Shown here: one piece after another, positions 1 to 9,611 of the stretch
Layout of the letters: every line of letters starts with the position of its first letter
Position numbering within the stretch: position 1 is the stretch's first letter
NCBI GenBank assembly: GCA_036426205.1
Contig: CM071568.1
Coordinates: 47,136,483 to 47,200,482, forward strand
Reading direction: 5' to 3'
Length of the DNA: 64,000 bases
Source of the DNA: Ascaphus truei
Taxonomy: Eukaryota; Chordata; Amphibia; Anura; Ascaphidae
Position numbers and translations under genes: made by a program
The notes under the pieces: generated by a model
Told to the model about the DNA's origin: nothing
The model's database searches: none
What the model saw: the letters and a program-made list of their open reading frames with translations, nothing else

Positions 1-420
1 CCCCCCCCCCCCCCCCCCCCCCATGCTCTGTCCTGTACTGCTGACAGAAATAAACTTTAACATTTGTATTTGCACTGGTTGCAGGTTGCACTTAGGGACA
101 TTTGTCTTGCACTGGTTCCCCCTGGTCTCTCTGCCCCCCTGCCTTGTCTCTCCCCCCCTCCATGGTCTCTCTCCCCCTCCATGGTCTCTCTCTCCCCGCT
201 CCCTGGTCTCTCTCTATCCCCCCTGGTCTCTCTCTATCCCTCACTGGTCTCTCTCTATCCCACCCTGGTCTTTCTCTATCCCTCCCTGGTCTCTCTTACC
301 CGGTCTCTCTTCCCACCATCTCTCTCTTCCCCCGTCTCTCTCTCTCCCAATGTCTCTCTCTCCCCCACCCTCTATCTCTTTCCCACCTCTCTCTCTCCCC
401 ACCTGTCTCTCTCCTCCCTC
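1..420. repeat. Poly-C tract and pyrimidine-rich tandem repeat
   Basis: The window opens with a run of C. From about 123 to 420 there is an imperfect tandem array built on a unit like CCCTGGTCTCTCTCTATCCC, drifting into shorter CTCTCTCCC units. Long open frames across it (Ser/Leu/Pro-rich) are a by-product of the repeat and are not taken as genes. Confidence 0.85.
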
Positions 421-1148
421 CCAGTGAGAGAGAACCTCTTGCTAAAATGTTTGAATCCCACCACTGCTTCCATGGCTCCCGGGACGTGGGGCACCCATGC
501 GACTGCTTGGTGCGAGTATCAGGAGTTGTTAGGGGAGCTGGGCAGGACATTTCAGAGGTGGGGGCCTTAGTAGCGTATGTACTTACCTTAAAACAAAAAG
601 GCCTATCGAGCGGGTCGGAAGCTAGTGAGTGTTTTCTTTTTCATGATGCTGTTGGGGAGAGTAGATCCTACTAGGGCCTTAGCGGTTATGTGAATTGTAG
701 CAAGACTAAAGAGGGGTGAAGCGGTGCAAGATAGCAGGAAGCCAGTTGCACCGCTAATACTGGAGGGGTTGGTTCAGGTCACTGGAAGGGTATGCTACTC
801 GCAGTTCAAGGCCAAGCATTTTAATTTGGCATTTACATTGGACATTTTTGGGGCATGTTTGGGAGCTGGTCTGAGCGACCTGGATGGTGAGAAGGAGGGT
901 TGCAAGTGGAGGCTGTAGAACAGGGGCCAGGGTCAGTAAAGTTGCTTATATGCGGATCAAAAACTGATCAGGGGATGTGTGAAAATAGGGTCTCGATTCT
1001 GGGCGTACTGGGTAGCATGACGCCCTGTGGGGACTTTGGGAGTGTACTTGGGGGTCAGGCCCCCCAATCCCGGGTCCACTGCTGGTGCATGCCGGGAGGG
1101 GAACCATTATCGTAGTTTCAGAATCCACCCAAGAGTCATCCTTTTTCA
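421..1148. other. Unassigned sequence
   Basis: No coding sequence, terminal repeat or recognised family was seen. It ends where chromovirus-like coding similarity begins, so some of it may be decayed upstream pol of that element, but no pol motif could be read. Confidence 0.4.
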
Positions 1149-1700
1149 TTGTCCACATCTTCTTCTGAAGTGCCGGCTGCGGATAGCAGAATTCATCTCC
1201 TACAGGAGTCATGGAAAAGGATTCAGGAAAATCTTAAGACCGAAACAGCCAGACAGGAACTTCAGGCGGACAGTCACCGGTGCAAGATCCAGGAATTTAG
1301 TCCAGAAGATAAGGTGTGGTTGTCATCAAAAAACATATGCCTCAAGGTGCCCACACTCAAACTGGCACCCAGGTTCCTTGGACCCTTTCCCAAAATAGAG
1401 AAGGTCAACCCGGTGGCATATCACCTACGTCTTCCCTCGTCAATGAGGATCCCCTCTGTCTTTCACGTCTCCCTACTGAAACCTGCCTTCCAGAGTTCTC
1501 GCTTTCTTCATTCTTCCTCACCTCCAGCTCCCCTTCTGGTACAAAGGCAACAGGAATATGAGATTCCGTCCATCATGGATTCCAGGACCTCTAGAGGATC
1601 TATACTGGAAAGGTTTTGGATCAGAGGAACGCTCCTGGGTCCCTCATCACCATCTTCATGCTCCCAGACTCGTACGGACCTTCCATCAGAGATATCCATG
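1149..1700 (+). pseudogene. Ty3/gypsy chromovirus integrase C-terminus with broken chromodomain
   Basis: The open frame resembles the C-terminal part of pol from vertebrate chromoviruses. A linker helix region (LLQESWKRIQENL) is followed by a GPY/F-type module (DKVWLSSKNICLKVP, then LAPRFLGPF, then IPSVFHVSLLKP) and the start of a chromodomain (EYEIPSIMDSR). The reading frame is lost after SRTSRGSI. In another frame, from about 1,597, the typical chromodomain end continues with YWKGF, EERSW and then a LVRTFHQRYP-type tail, so a frameshift or small deletion breaks the domain. The rest of pol, gag and clear LTRs are absent. In life this protein would join cDNA to the genome, with the chromodomain biasing target choice. 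It belongs to the ordinary order (integrase last), unlike the Gmr1-type elements elsewhere in the window. It is a dead fragment. Confidence 0.8.
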
Positions 1701-2082
1701 TGAGGCATGACATGGTACACCCCCAATCTTATTGGTTGTAGTAAACCATGTGACATCTTCTATTTTTTTTTTTAAAGGATGTGACGTCACTCCCTTTCCG
1801 ATCCCAGCAGTATAGTGTCCTAAGCTCGTGTGGAGAACACACGCTTAAAAAGGCCCCAAACTGCATCTCAGTGTGGGTGGTATAGGTATCAATTACTGGG
1901 GGAGCGTCCAAAGTCACGTCCCAAATGCCTTGCTACTGTGGATGCAAATCATTGTGGGGAATAACTTTGGAAGCTCCTGTTGTAATTGAACACATTATAG
2001 TGCCTGGGATCTGCCATTACATATAAACATGTTAATTGTTTCCATATATTATAATGCTGTCAAAAGATAGACAGTGCCTTCA
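1701..2082. other. Possible chromovirus 3' flank with hairpin repeat
   Basis: Non-coding. Around 1,705-1,800 it contains a hairpin core (CATGGTACACCCCCAATCTT, then ATTGG, then a reversed CCATGTGAC) followed by a T-run, GTGACGTCA and CTCCCTTTCC. The same ingredients recur in the nested palindrome near 14.3 kb. Whether it is the 3' LTR of the chromovirus or a separate repeat cannot be decided here. Confidence 0.4.
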
Positions 2083-2896
2083 TCTTAATATATAAATCTG
2101 AAGTTTGTGGGGTTGTAGATGTGGCCAATCAGATTGCTCCGTATCCCTGCCCCGCCCCGCACGCCTCTCATTGGCCTGCGTGGGTCTATGGCTCTGATGT
2201 CACCCAACTGCCACTCTTCTCCTCCTCACCCAACTGCCACACACACACGCACAAGCACCCGGCCACTGTCCTCTTCACCCAGCTCACCTCCCCACCCTAA
2301 CCCCCCAGCTCACCTTCCCGCCGGCTCCCCCCATCACCCGCATCACCAGGCTCCGCCACTCCCTTCTGTCCCGCTCACCCCTGCTCCCGCTGCATGGCTG
2401 CTGTTCCCGCCGCACTCTCGCCTCCTCCTCCTGCCTATGCATGTTGCGGATGGCGGTGGAGGAGGGTGGGGGGTACGGCGCCCGAGAAAGGCGCCGCACG
2501 GGACTGCTGGGCCTGCGCCCGAGAAAGGCGCCGCTCTGGACTGCGGGGGGGCGGGGCCTGCGCCCGAGAAAGGGGCCGCTCGGGACTGCAGGGGGGGGGG
2601 GGGGGGGGGGGCCTGAGCCCGAGAAAGGCGCCACACGGGGCTGAGACGTGTGTGTGTCTGTGTCTCACTGTTTGTGTGTGTGTGTGTGTGTGTGACACTG
2701 TCCCCCCCTCCTGTACACTGTCCCCCCCTTCCTGTCCACTTTCCCCCCCCCCCCCCCCCTCCACTCCCCCCCCCCCCCCCTCCTGTCCTCTGTCCCTCTG
2801 GGGAGGGGGAACTGAGAAAGAGGGGGAGCACAGAAATAGGGGGAGAGGAGGAAGCGTGAAATTTAACTCACGGGCAACGCCGGGTATATCAGCTAG
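2083..2896 (+). mobile_element. Non-autonomous Helitron, both termini visible
   Basis: The 5' end reads TCTTAATATATAAATCTGAA and the 3' end reads GCCGGGTATATCAGCTAG. These fit the Helitron rules of 5'-TC and 3'-CTRR with a degenerate GC-rich hairpin just inside the 3' end. The element lies between A (2,082) and T (2,897), the expected A/T insertion point with no target duplication. It is 814 bp and encodes no Rep/helicase. The interior is GC-rich: roughly 2,478-2,640 holds about four or five imperfect direct copies of a unit containing CGCCCGAGAAAGGCGCCGC, followed by (GT)n at 2,672-2,693 and long C-runs to 2,780. Long Pro/Gly-rich open frames on both strands come from these repeats. Confidence 0.7.
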
Positions 2897-3196
2897 TTAA
2901 ATATTAAAATCAATGTAATACAGTTTACGGTGTCATCAAGACATGGCATCTCAAGAGGCACTGAACTAGTAATGCATCTTAAAGTTTCCATCTGTTCTAG
3001 CAGGCCCAGCTTATCTTCAGTTTCTTAACTAATATGATGTGTTTAGAGTGCCTCCTAATGGTAGATATAGGAGAAGCAACGTTGCCTGGTCGTGTCCGTG
3101 GATCTTATTTATCCATAGCTTGAATCTTATTTTTGGTATCCCAATGGATTAACATTTAATCAGTGGTCAAAGTGTGAGGGTAACACTACTTTTATA
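2897..3196. other. Unassigned AT-rich sequence
   Basis: No gene or recognisable repeat was seen between the Helitron and the Tigger-like terminus. Confidence 0.4.
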
Positions 3197-3345
3197 CAGA
3201 CATACCCCGGTTTAAGGACACTCACTTTAAGTACACTCGCGAGTAAGGACATATCGCCCAATAGGCAAACGGCAGCTCGCATATACGCCTGTCAGCACGT
3301 TCTGAACAGCAATACCAGCTTCCTACCTGTACTCCAGAGATGTGA
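3197..3345 (+). mobile_element. Tigger/pogo-like DNA transposon terminus (truncated)
   Basis: The sequence starts CAGACATACCCCGGTTTAAG directly after a TA dinucleotide, as expected for Tc1/mariner-superfamily elements that duplicate TA. It continues with the repeated CACTTTAAG and ACTCGCGAGTAAGGACATAT theme typical of Tigger ends. No matching second terminus or transposase was found, so this is a one-ended remnant. The right boundary is approximate. Confidence 0.55.
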
Positions 3346-3619
3346 GTAAATAAACCTTATATAATATTGCATCATCTGTGTGGTCTATGGAGGTCCAGGG
3401 ATTATCCCAATGAGGGGTGGAGTAGTGGGTTAATTCTCATTGCCCTGCCCCTTCAGGGAATATAGGTTTCGTTAAGGACTATATACCACTACACTACTGG
3501 ATATTACTACAGAAACCCCCGATACCAGTGCTATGGAGTTATATATATGATGAATTATATGATGTGGATCCAGTATTAGAGCGCTTATACCACAGAGGAA
3601 TCGAAACTCTGAATACTTG

Positions 3620-4128
3620 CAGCCTTGTCCCAGGCCGCAGTCCGCCGCGTGGACGTCCACCCACCAGCGCAGCAGTGTAGCGGTAGTACTACGGTGGGGA
3701 GGGTTCCTATCTGAGGGCCTTCCTTACAATACTTAAGCTTTGGTTGGCTCAGGGCCTTTCTGGGGCGTAAGGGGTAAGGTCTGGGCTTAGTCCAGGAAGC
3801 ACTGCTCCCTGGACACTACGTTCTGTCTTGCCACCTCCTTCAAACTGCACGCTGGCTCCTTGTCCCAGAGGATATCCTCCTCCCCTTGCGCTCCCTCCTT
3901 TCCGGCAGAACCTCCTCAAAGCCCCCGGCCCATTTCCCAGGCATTCTGGGACTTGTAGTCTCTAGTACAATATGGCCGCTGCAACTTAGTCCTGAGGCTT
4001 CTGGGAGTTGTAGTTACGCAACTTCCAAGATGGCCGTCCTCACAGTTTCCTTGATGCAAGGTCCGTAGACCAGCTGGCAGCGGAGAAGTTCCCCTGCACC
4101 GGAAGCAGGGTTGAGGGACTCTGCTACA
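3620..4128 (+). repeat. Dispersed LTR-like repeat, copy C
   Basis: This is clearly related to 50,690-51,194 (copy D). Shared blocks in the same order are the GGACGTCCACCCACC-type start, TAAGGGGTAAGGTCTGG, CCAGGAAGCACTGCTCCCTG, a CTTGCCACCTCC block, a CATTCTGGGACTTGTAGT block, an AGATGGCCG block and the end ACTCTGCTACA. The ending in CTACA matches LTR-like units A, B and D. Its left boundary, possibly near 3,380, is uncertain. No coding sequence. Confidence 0.6.
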
Positions 4129-4494
4129 TAAGCATAAGTAATTAGTACCACATATAACATGTATAAAATATAATGGTATGAGTAGAGGTGGAAAGTGCAT
4201 TTGATAGCAGCGTTATGAAAAGATGGGGACGTGCAAATGGGGACTTGGGGAGCTGTAGCCATACAAGTCATTTAAATTCTTCATTCAGAAAGTGTTTTCT
4301 TAAAATGATTAATAGAATGTGTTTCTTCTCCTTGGCACAGAGCTAGGATTTTAGGTTAATACTCTGTAATCCTCTTTGGCAAAGTTAAGGAATGAGGGAT
4401 TCTGCATGCGTGCATTACCTGTTTACACATTCCAGGTTTTTTTCATTAAACACAGTTTTTATTATTGACTATGAATTAAGTAGAAATAGCCGCG

Positions 4495-4649
4495 ATAGTG
4501 CAGAGTAAATGAGTACATCAGTATTAGGTAATACCTTTTTTATTGGACTAACAATTGATATTATTGTCTTGTCAATAATATATCAATTATTGGTTCAAAT
4601 AAAAAAAAGGTATTACCTAATACTGAAGTACTCATTTACTTTGCACTAT
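4495..4649. repeat. Foldback (inverted-repeat) element
   Basis: Two arms of about 73 bp, starting ATAGTGCAGAGTAAATGAGT and ending CATTTACTTTGCACTAT, are near-perfect reverse complements around a spacer of a few bases. The arms share AGTATTAGGTAATACC. This is a MITE-like foldback; the superfamily was not determined. Confidence 0.8.
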
Positions 4650-4660
4650 TACTGTATTCA

Positions 4661-4950
4661 CAGCGGTACGCAAACTGGGGGACTCGAGACTGTCTGCGGG
4701 AGGTGGGAGGGGGGCTTACAGAGGCCCCACGCGCTTCCCGAAGGCACTTAAATTAAGTGCCGGGGGAGTGGCGAAGGCCTCTGTATACCTCACTTACCTT
4801 GGCTACGGCGGCTTCTTAGACGCGTCGCCATGGCAACGTGACGTCAAGATGCTGATGCCAGAGCCGAGGTAAGAGGGAGTGGGATTGGAATGGAGAGAGG
4901 GGAACTGCCGGCAGGGGGGCGCAGGGAAAAAAGTTTGCGCTCCCCTGCTG
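4661..4950. mobile_element. hAT-like MITE (GCGCAAAC family), copy 1
   Basis: The left terminus CAGCGGTACGCAAACTGGGG and the reverse complement of the right end, CAGCAGGGGAGCGCAAACTT, form imperfect hAT-type terminal inverted repeats. Internally it holds an inverted block around TTAAATTAAGTGCC and a CCATGGCAACGTGACG motif shared with copies at 11.2, 30.9 and 48.8 kb. The TSD is not clear here because the right flank is a LINE tail. Confidence 0.6.
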
Positions 4951-5093
4951 TATTGTATGTCTTTATTTATATAGAGCTAAAAGTGTACTCAGCGCTTCAC
5001 AAAGGATACAGTACAGGGAATTATAATAATACATTAAGCACAGCAAAATCAGACAATAGGAAAGAAAATCCCTGCCCCGAAAAGCTTACAATC
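4951..5093 (-). mobile_element. LINE 3' tail fragment
   Basis: TGTATTGTATGTCTTTATTT, TATATAG and the end GAAAAGCTTACAATCTAA match the same blocks at 38,523-38,702, which form the 3' end of the minus-strand LINE there. This is therefore a 5'-truncated copy of that LINE, or a SINE sharing its tail. The repeated TGTAT units are the tandem tail. Confidence 0.6.
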
Positions 5094-5096
5094 TAA

Positions 5097-5375
5097 GGCC
5101 TCGGGCATGGTCAGCGGTCAGCGCTTAGGCGCTGACCCGTGCTGAGGCGCGCTTATGCTCGGCACTGAGCCCCTGCAGCCGCAATGAGAGCGGCTTTAGC
5201 AGGGGCTCGCGCACGCTTACGCACGCCTGCGGAAACGTGTGTCTTCACAAATATTAAGTTTCTGTGCGTCCCGGAGCGCAGGGCCGGTCACGTGAGCGCT
5301 TCGCCCAATGAGGGCGAACCAGCTCCGTGACGTCACTAGCCTGCCCCCAGACACGCCCACAGACGGCGCGCGCTC
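5097..5375. mobile_element. Harbinger-like MITE, partial copy
   Basis: It begins GGCCTCGGGCATGG after TAA and includes GCCCAATGAGGGCGAACCAG and CGTGACGTCA. It is homologous, in reverse orientation, to the complete MITE at 49,280-49,557. The second terminal repeat is missing at about 5,375, so the copy is truncated. Confidence 0.6.
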
Positions 5376-5707
5376 TAAGCGGGGTTGCCACCTCTCCGGG
5401 TTTCACCCGGAGACTCCGGGTTTGGCACCCCCTTCTCCGGGCTCCGGGTTTGTCCCTGAAATCTCCGGGTGGGCGGGTTGTTGCAGACAGGGCAGCACAG
5501 TAAGTGAGTTCGCATTGCTGCAGCACTCACAGATCCTCTGCATTTCTCACGGGACTATCTGTGTGCACTTCACAGCCTACTACATCCGGGTCACAGCCCT
5601 ATGCTCTACTGCACATGCTCACAGGTAGGGGATCATGGGAGTTGTAGTTTTTATTAGACAAGCTCGATTGGCACATAAGCAACACAGTAACATTCCTAGA
5701 AACCCTG
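5376..5707. other. Hairpin-rich repeat and flank
   Basis: At 5,380-5,490 there are several short self-complementary blocks around TCTCCGGG and CCCGGAGA. This looks like another MITE fragment of unknown family. No coding sequence was seen. Confidence 0.4.
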
Positions 5708-6610
5708 CTAGAGAACACACACCACCCCCATGTATCTTATCTCCTCTCTCCCTTCTCCCCCCGGAACTTCTTTCAGGGCAACTACCTTGTCGGCTAGTGG
5801 CCTTACTTTTCCACCTCCCACTGCATACCCTAAGTATTTGGTTTCTGCCTTACCCAAGGCACATTTCTTAGGGTTGGCTGTGAGCCCTGCCTCTCTTAGA
5901 GATTTGAGGACCGCTTTCAGCCTATTTAGATGGGCCCGCCAGTGTTTACTATAAATGACAATGTCATCTAGGTAGGGTGCGTCATAAGCCCTATGGGGTC
6001 TCAGCACCTTATCCATGAGTCTCTGAAATGTGGCTGGAGCTCCATGCAGTCCAAATGGCATTGTCACAAACTGGTATAAACCCATGGGAGTGGCAAAGGT
6101 TGTTTTGCACTTGGACTTTTCCTCTAAGGGTATTTGCCAGTATCCTTTTGTTAAGTCCAGCGGGGATATATATTCCGCATTACCAAGGGCGTCAATTAAC
6201 TCGTCCACCCTTGGCATTGGATATGCGTCAAACTTGGATACTGCATTGACCTTTCGGAGGTCCACACAAAATCTTACCTTCCCATCGGGTTTAGGGACCA
6301 TAACTAGTGGACTACACCACTCACTGCATGATTCCTCAATCACTCCTAAGTGTAACATTTCTTGTACCTCCTTCTCTACCAGGGCTCTATGACTTTCAGG
6401 CAACCTATAAGGACGGGAACGTACTTTTACCCCAGGTGCTGTCTCGATCGCATGTGAAATTAAATTAGTTTGCCCTGGTAAATCAGAAAAAACATCATGG
6501 AATTGTGTAATTATTGCTAACAAGTCCCCTTTTTGTTCAGAGGACAACTGTTTACCCATTGGGATTTTATCATCACCCACGATGTTCTCCCGTGGGGGCT
6601 GAGGACCCAA
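5708..6610 (-). pseudogene. Reverse transcriptase of element 1
   Basis: The frame holds a pre-RT segment (DVFSDLPGQTNLISHAIETA) and most of a Ty3/gypsy RT: VMVPKPDGKVRFCVDLRKVN, YPMPRVDEL, LDLTKGYWQIPL, FVTMPFGLHGAPATFQRLMD and the catalytic YLDD at 5,974-5,963. It ends after the thumb-like LGYAVGGGKVRPL block, followed by about 20 unrelated residues, so RNase H is lost. RT would copy the element RNA into cDNA in the cytoplasmic particle. It is in the same frame as the integrase upstream, separated only by a TAG at 6,623-6,621. The truncation makes a working product unlikely. Confidence 0.9.
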
Positions 6611-6623
6611 GTCTGTTTCCTCC

Positions 6624-8318
6624 TAGACCGGGTGGATGAATAGAGACCTCTGCATCTTCCAGGGTTTCAGCAAGTTCACATGGTAAATTTGTTTACCCTT
6701 CCTGGACCCTGGTTGAGCGATCTCGTAATCCACATCACCCGTGCGGCGGAGTACTTCGAATGGGCCCTGCCATTTGGCCAGGAGTTTACTCTCGCAACTG
6801 GGTAACAATAACATCACCTGGTCTCCTGGGTGAAACACTCTCATGCGAGCATTCTGATTGTAATGTCTCTCCTAACTGTCCTGGGCTGATCTAAGATTCT
6901 CCCTAGCAAAATGGCTGACCACATCTAGGCGCTTCCTAAGGTCTAGTACATATTGCAGTGTATTCTTAGAAGGGGACCGCTGTTCCTCCCAGGACTCCTT
7001 TAGAAGGTCTAGGATACCCTGGGGTTGGCGGCCATAGAGCAATTCAAATGGAGAGAATCCCGTGGAGGCCTGGGGAACTTCCCGCACTGCAAACAGCAGA
7101 AAAGGGAGAAGTTCATCCCAGGCTCTCTTCTCTGAATCTACAAATTTCCTCAGCATCCCTTTTAGAGTTCGGTTAAATCTTTCCACCAATCCGTCAGTCT
7201 GTGGATGGTAGACCGATGTCCGAACAGACTTGACCTCTAGTAACTTTAAGACATCCTGCATCAGTTTAGCCATGAAATTTGTACCTTGGTCTGTCAACAT
7301 AACCTGGGAAAGTCCAACCCGTGAGAACAGTTCCAACAACTTGTTGGCTACTTGCTTCGCCGTTGCTGTTCTCAGGGGGAACGCCTCAGGATATCTTGTT
7401 GCATAATCAACTATTACAAGGATAAACCTGTGTCCTTTTGCAGAAGGTTCTAGAGGTCCTACCAAGTCTACCCCAATCCTCTCAAAGGGAACTGACACCA
7501 AGGGTAGAGGAACCAAAGGGGCTGGTTGTTGTCCTTTTGGACTAGTTAGCTGGCACTCTGGACATGCTGCACATATCTTAGCAATATCACTATGCATCCC
7601 TGGCCAATAGAATCGGGATGAAATACGGTCCAATGTTTTATCCCTGCCCAGGTGACCACCCCAAGGGACAGTATGGGCTAGAGTGAACACAGATTTAACA
7701 AACGCCTTGGGAACCAATATCTGTCTGGTGACCTCCCCTGTTTGTGTCTGCCTATTCACCCTATATAGGATATCCTTTGATAGCTCAAAATGGGGGAATA
7801 CTATCACCCCCTGTGCATTCAAAATCTGCTCATCAATTTTCACCACCTTGTCATACTGTCTAGCAAGGACTGGGTCTTCCCTTAGCCTCTGGCGAACATC
7901 AGGGAGGTATAGGTCTGGTAAATCTCCAGGGCCCATATCCCCCTCCCTTTGGCCATCCCCAGCCATCACTTGTGACCTCTGACTACTAGAATGGTCACCT
8001 TGAGACCCAGATTTCTGCAACCAGTCCTGTTTGTCCAAGCGTCTTTGCTTCCGAGTCTTTTGAACCCGGTGTCTACTGGGAAAAAGGTCTACCGAGAAGG
8101 GGAACAGTTTGCCAGGGTTCTCCTGAGCCCTAGAAGGAGGCTCCTCGTGAAAGACTGGGGCCATTAGGTCCGAAAAGAAAGGCCAGTCCCGACCGAGCAC
8201 AACAGGGGCAGGGAGCCAAGGAGCGACTCCTACTTCGAGGTAAGCCTCCTGACCTTTTACCTGTAGCCGGATTTTGGCCGTCGGATAGCGTTTTACATCG
8301 CCGTGTATACATTCTATG
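6624..8318 (-). pseudogene. Integrase (with protease tail) of element 1
   Basis: The frame begins with the protease tail (VVLGRDWPFFSDL) and continues to integrase. It shows an HHCC zinc-binding segment (HTVPWGGHLGRDK, then CAACPEC), the D,D35E catalytic core (first Asp in GVDLVGPLE, second in LTDQGTNF, Glu in DGLVERFNRTLKG), and after a TAG at 6,872-6,870 the C-terminal domain (FHPGDQVMLLLP, LAKWQGPFEVL, YHVNLLKPW). It would insert cDNA into the genome. Upstream and downstream blocks share one frame; both interruptions are TAG where CAG would restore Gln. No chromodomain follows; RT follows instead. Confidence 0.9.
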
Positions 8319-8664
8319 CTCTATGGGGAGTCAAAAGAACACACGTTGGGCGGTAACAGTTCCTGGAGGACCAGAGTTTTCCCAGAGCCCGAATCTACAA
8401 GGGCCTGGACGGTTTTTGCCCCAATCAGGGCTGGAAGTAGCCAGGGCTTGTAATTTTCCCCAGTAAAAGCCAAGGTGACGGTTCTGCTGAATGAGCAATC
8501 CATCTGTGGACAGTCCACATACCGGTGGCCTTGTTCTCCGCAGGTGGAACATGGAGAGGGTTCCCTCGCAGGAGGGGGTTGTGGATAGCGCTCCGCTGGA
8601 CCGGTTACTGGAGACCAGGCATCTGGTGGGTCCTGTGGGCGACGTCCTCGAAGTTCCTCTCATT
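8319..8664 (-). pseudogene. Zinc knuckle and aspartic protease of element 1
   Basis: In the pol frame, a CX2CX4HX4C knuckle (CSTCGEQGHRYVDC, about 8,556-8,515) binds packaged RNA in the nucleocapsid. It is followed by a retropepsin-like active site, VDSGS, about 35 residues later, with hydrophobic flanks typical of the family. A TAG at 8,321-8,319 interrupts the frame before the protease tail. The knuckle normally belongs to gag, so the frame change near 8,665 that separates it from capsid is more likely a mutation than a designed gag-pol shift. Confidence 0.75.
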
Positions 8665-9531
8665 TTGCGACGAGCCAACATCCGGAAGGAGATGAGGGTC
8701 TCTGCGGGGACCAGCATTTGGACTCCATCCTTGCTGGAACGACTGCTCCTTCTGTTGGACTTGGCGGTTCCGTGACGGGCCGTAGGTTCCCCATTGATCC
8801 GATCTCCCTCTTTGGGCGTCCGCAAGTGTCGGTGGAGTCGGGTTCAGGACACTCGCCTGCTGCTCAGCCCCAAGGAAGTTCTCCACGAGTCGGACCGCCA
8901 AAGCTAGGGTTTCAGCAGCGTGGCGTTTTACCCACGAGCGTGCGGGAGGGGGTATTATTTGTAGAAATTGTTCCAAAACCACCTGCTCAAGAATTGCCTC
9001 CTTAGTGCACTCCTCGGGTTGTATCCAGCGCGTACACAAGTCCAATAATCGCTGGGCGAGGACCCGGGGTCTCATCTTAGCGGTGTACTTCATGTTCCGG
9101 AACTGCTGCCGGTAGGTCTCTGGGGTCAGACCTAAGCGATCCAGTATGGCGGTTTTTACTTGTCGGTAGTCCATTGCCTGATCTGTAGGGAGGCCCTGAT
9201 ATGAGGCCTGGGCTTCTCCTATGAGGAGCGGGGCCAAAGCAGTTGCCCAGCGATCTGCAGCCCAGCCCTGAGCTTCGGCGACTCTTTCAAATGTCAGTAA
9301 AAAAGCCTCTGGATCCTCGTTCAGAGCCATTTTCCTCAGGAGTATCGGGGGTCTGCTTGCCAGTTCTGCACTGGCAGACCCTTGGAATTGGGTCAGCAGC
9401 TTGGCAATCCGCTCATCCTGTGCTGCTTGTAGTCTTTCATCTCTCTCCGCTTGCAGCCGGGCCTGCTCCTGCATTAACTGTCCCTGCTGTCTGGTCTGCT
9501 CGCACAGAAAGTCTTTAAAAAGTTCTTCCAT
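8605..9531 (-). pseudogene. Gag of element 1 with SCAN-like capsid region
   Basis: The 308-codon frame starts 62 nt after the PBS. Residues 10-50 form a charged, Gln/Glu/Arg-rich probable coiled coil. Residues about 60-140 match a Ty3/gypsy capsid N-terminal part (EDPEAFLLTFERVAEAQGW, then WATALAPLL). Residues about 140-225 closely resemble a SCAN domain: RQQFRNMKY, LLDLCTRWIQPEECTKEAI, then EQVVLEQFLQIIPPPARSWV and a final LVENFL. SCAN domains of vertebrate zinc-finger proteins are held to derive from a Gmr1-type capsid, so the match supports the family call. Capsid would assemble particles. The frame shifts near 8,665 and ends in unrelated residues. Confidence 0.88.
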
Positions 9532-9592
9532 TCTTGTGTGTGTGTGTGTGTGTGTGGCCCTTTAACTGCAGGAGCCTTTTGAAAAAATCCTT

Positions 9593-9609
9593 CCCAATTC
9601 TTGACACCA
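9593..9609 (-). other. Primer binding site of element 1
   Basis: On the minus strand TGGTGTCAAGAATTGGG lies 2 nt inside the LTR. It resembles the complement of a tRNA-Leu 3' end (TGGTGTCAGAAGTGGG for one isoacceptor) but with an indel, so the tRNA identity is tentative. A (TG)n microsatellite at 9,533-9,556 lies between it and the gag start. Confidence 0.6.
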
Positions 9610-9611
9610 TA

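Noticed and set aside
2119..2900. Long Pro/Gly/Arg-rich frames on both strands
   Set aside because: Generated by GC-rich repeats and homopolymers within the Helitron.
8605..8664. Programmed -1 frameshift between gag and pol in element 1
   Set aside because: The zinc knuckle, normally part of gag, is on the pol side of the shift, and element 2 shows a single frame, so a random indel is more likely.
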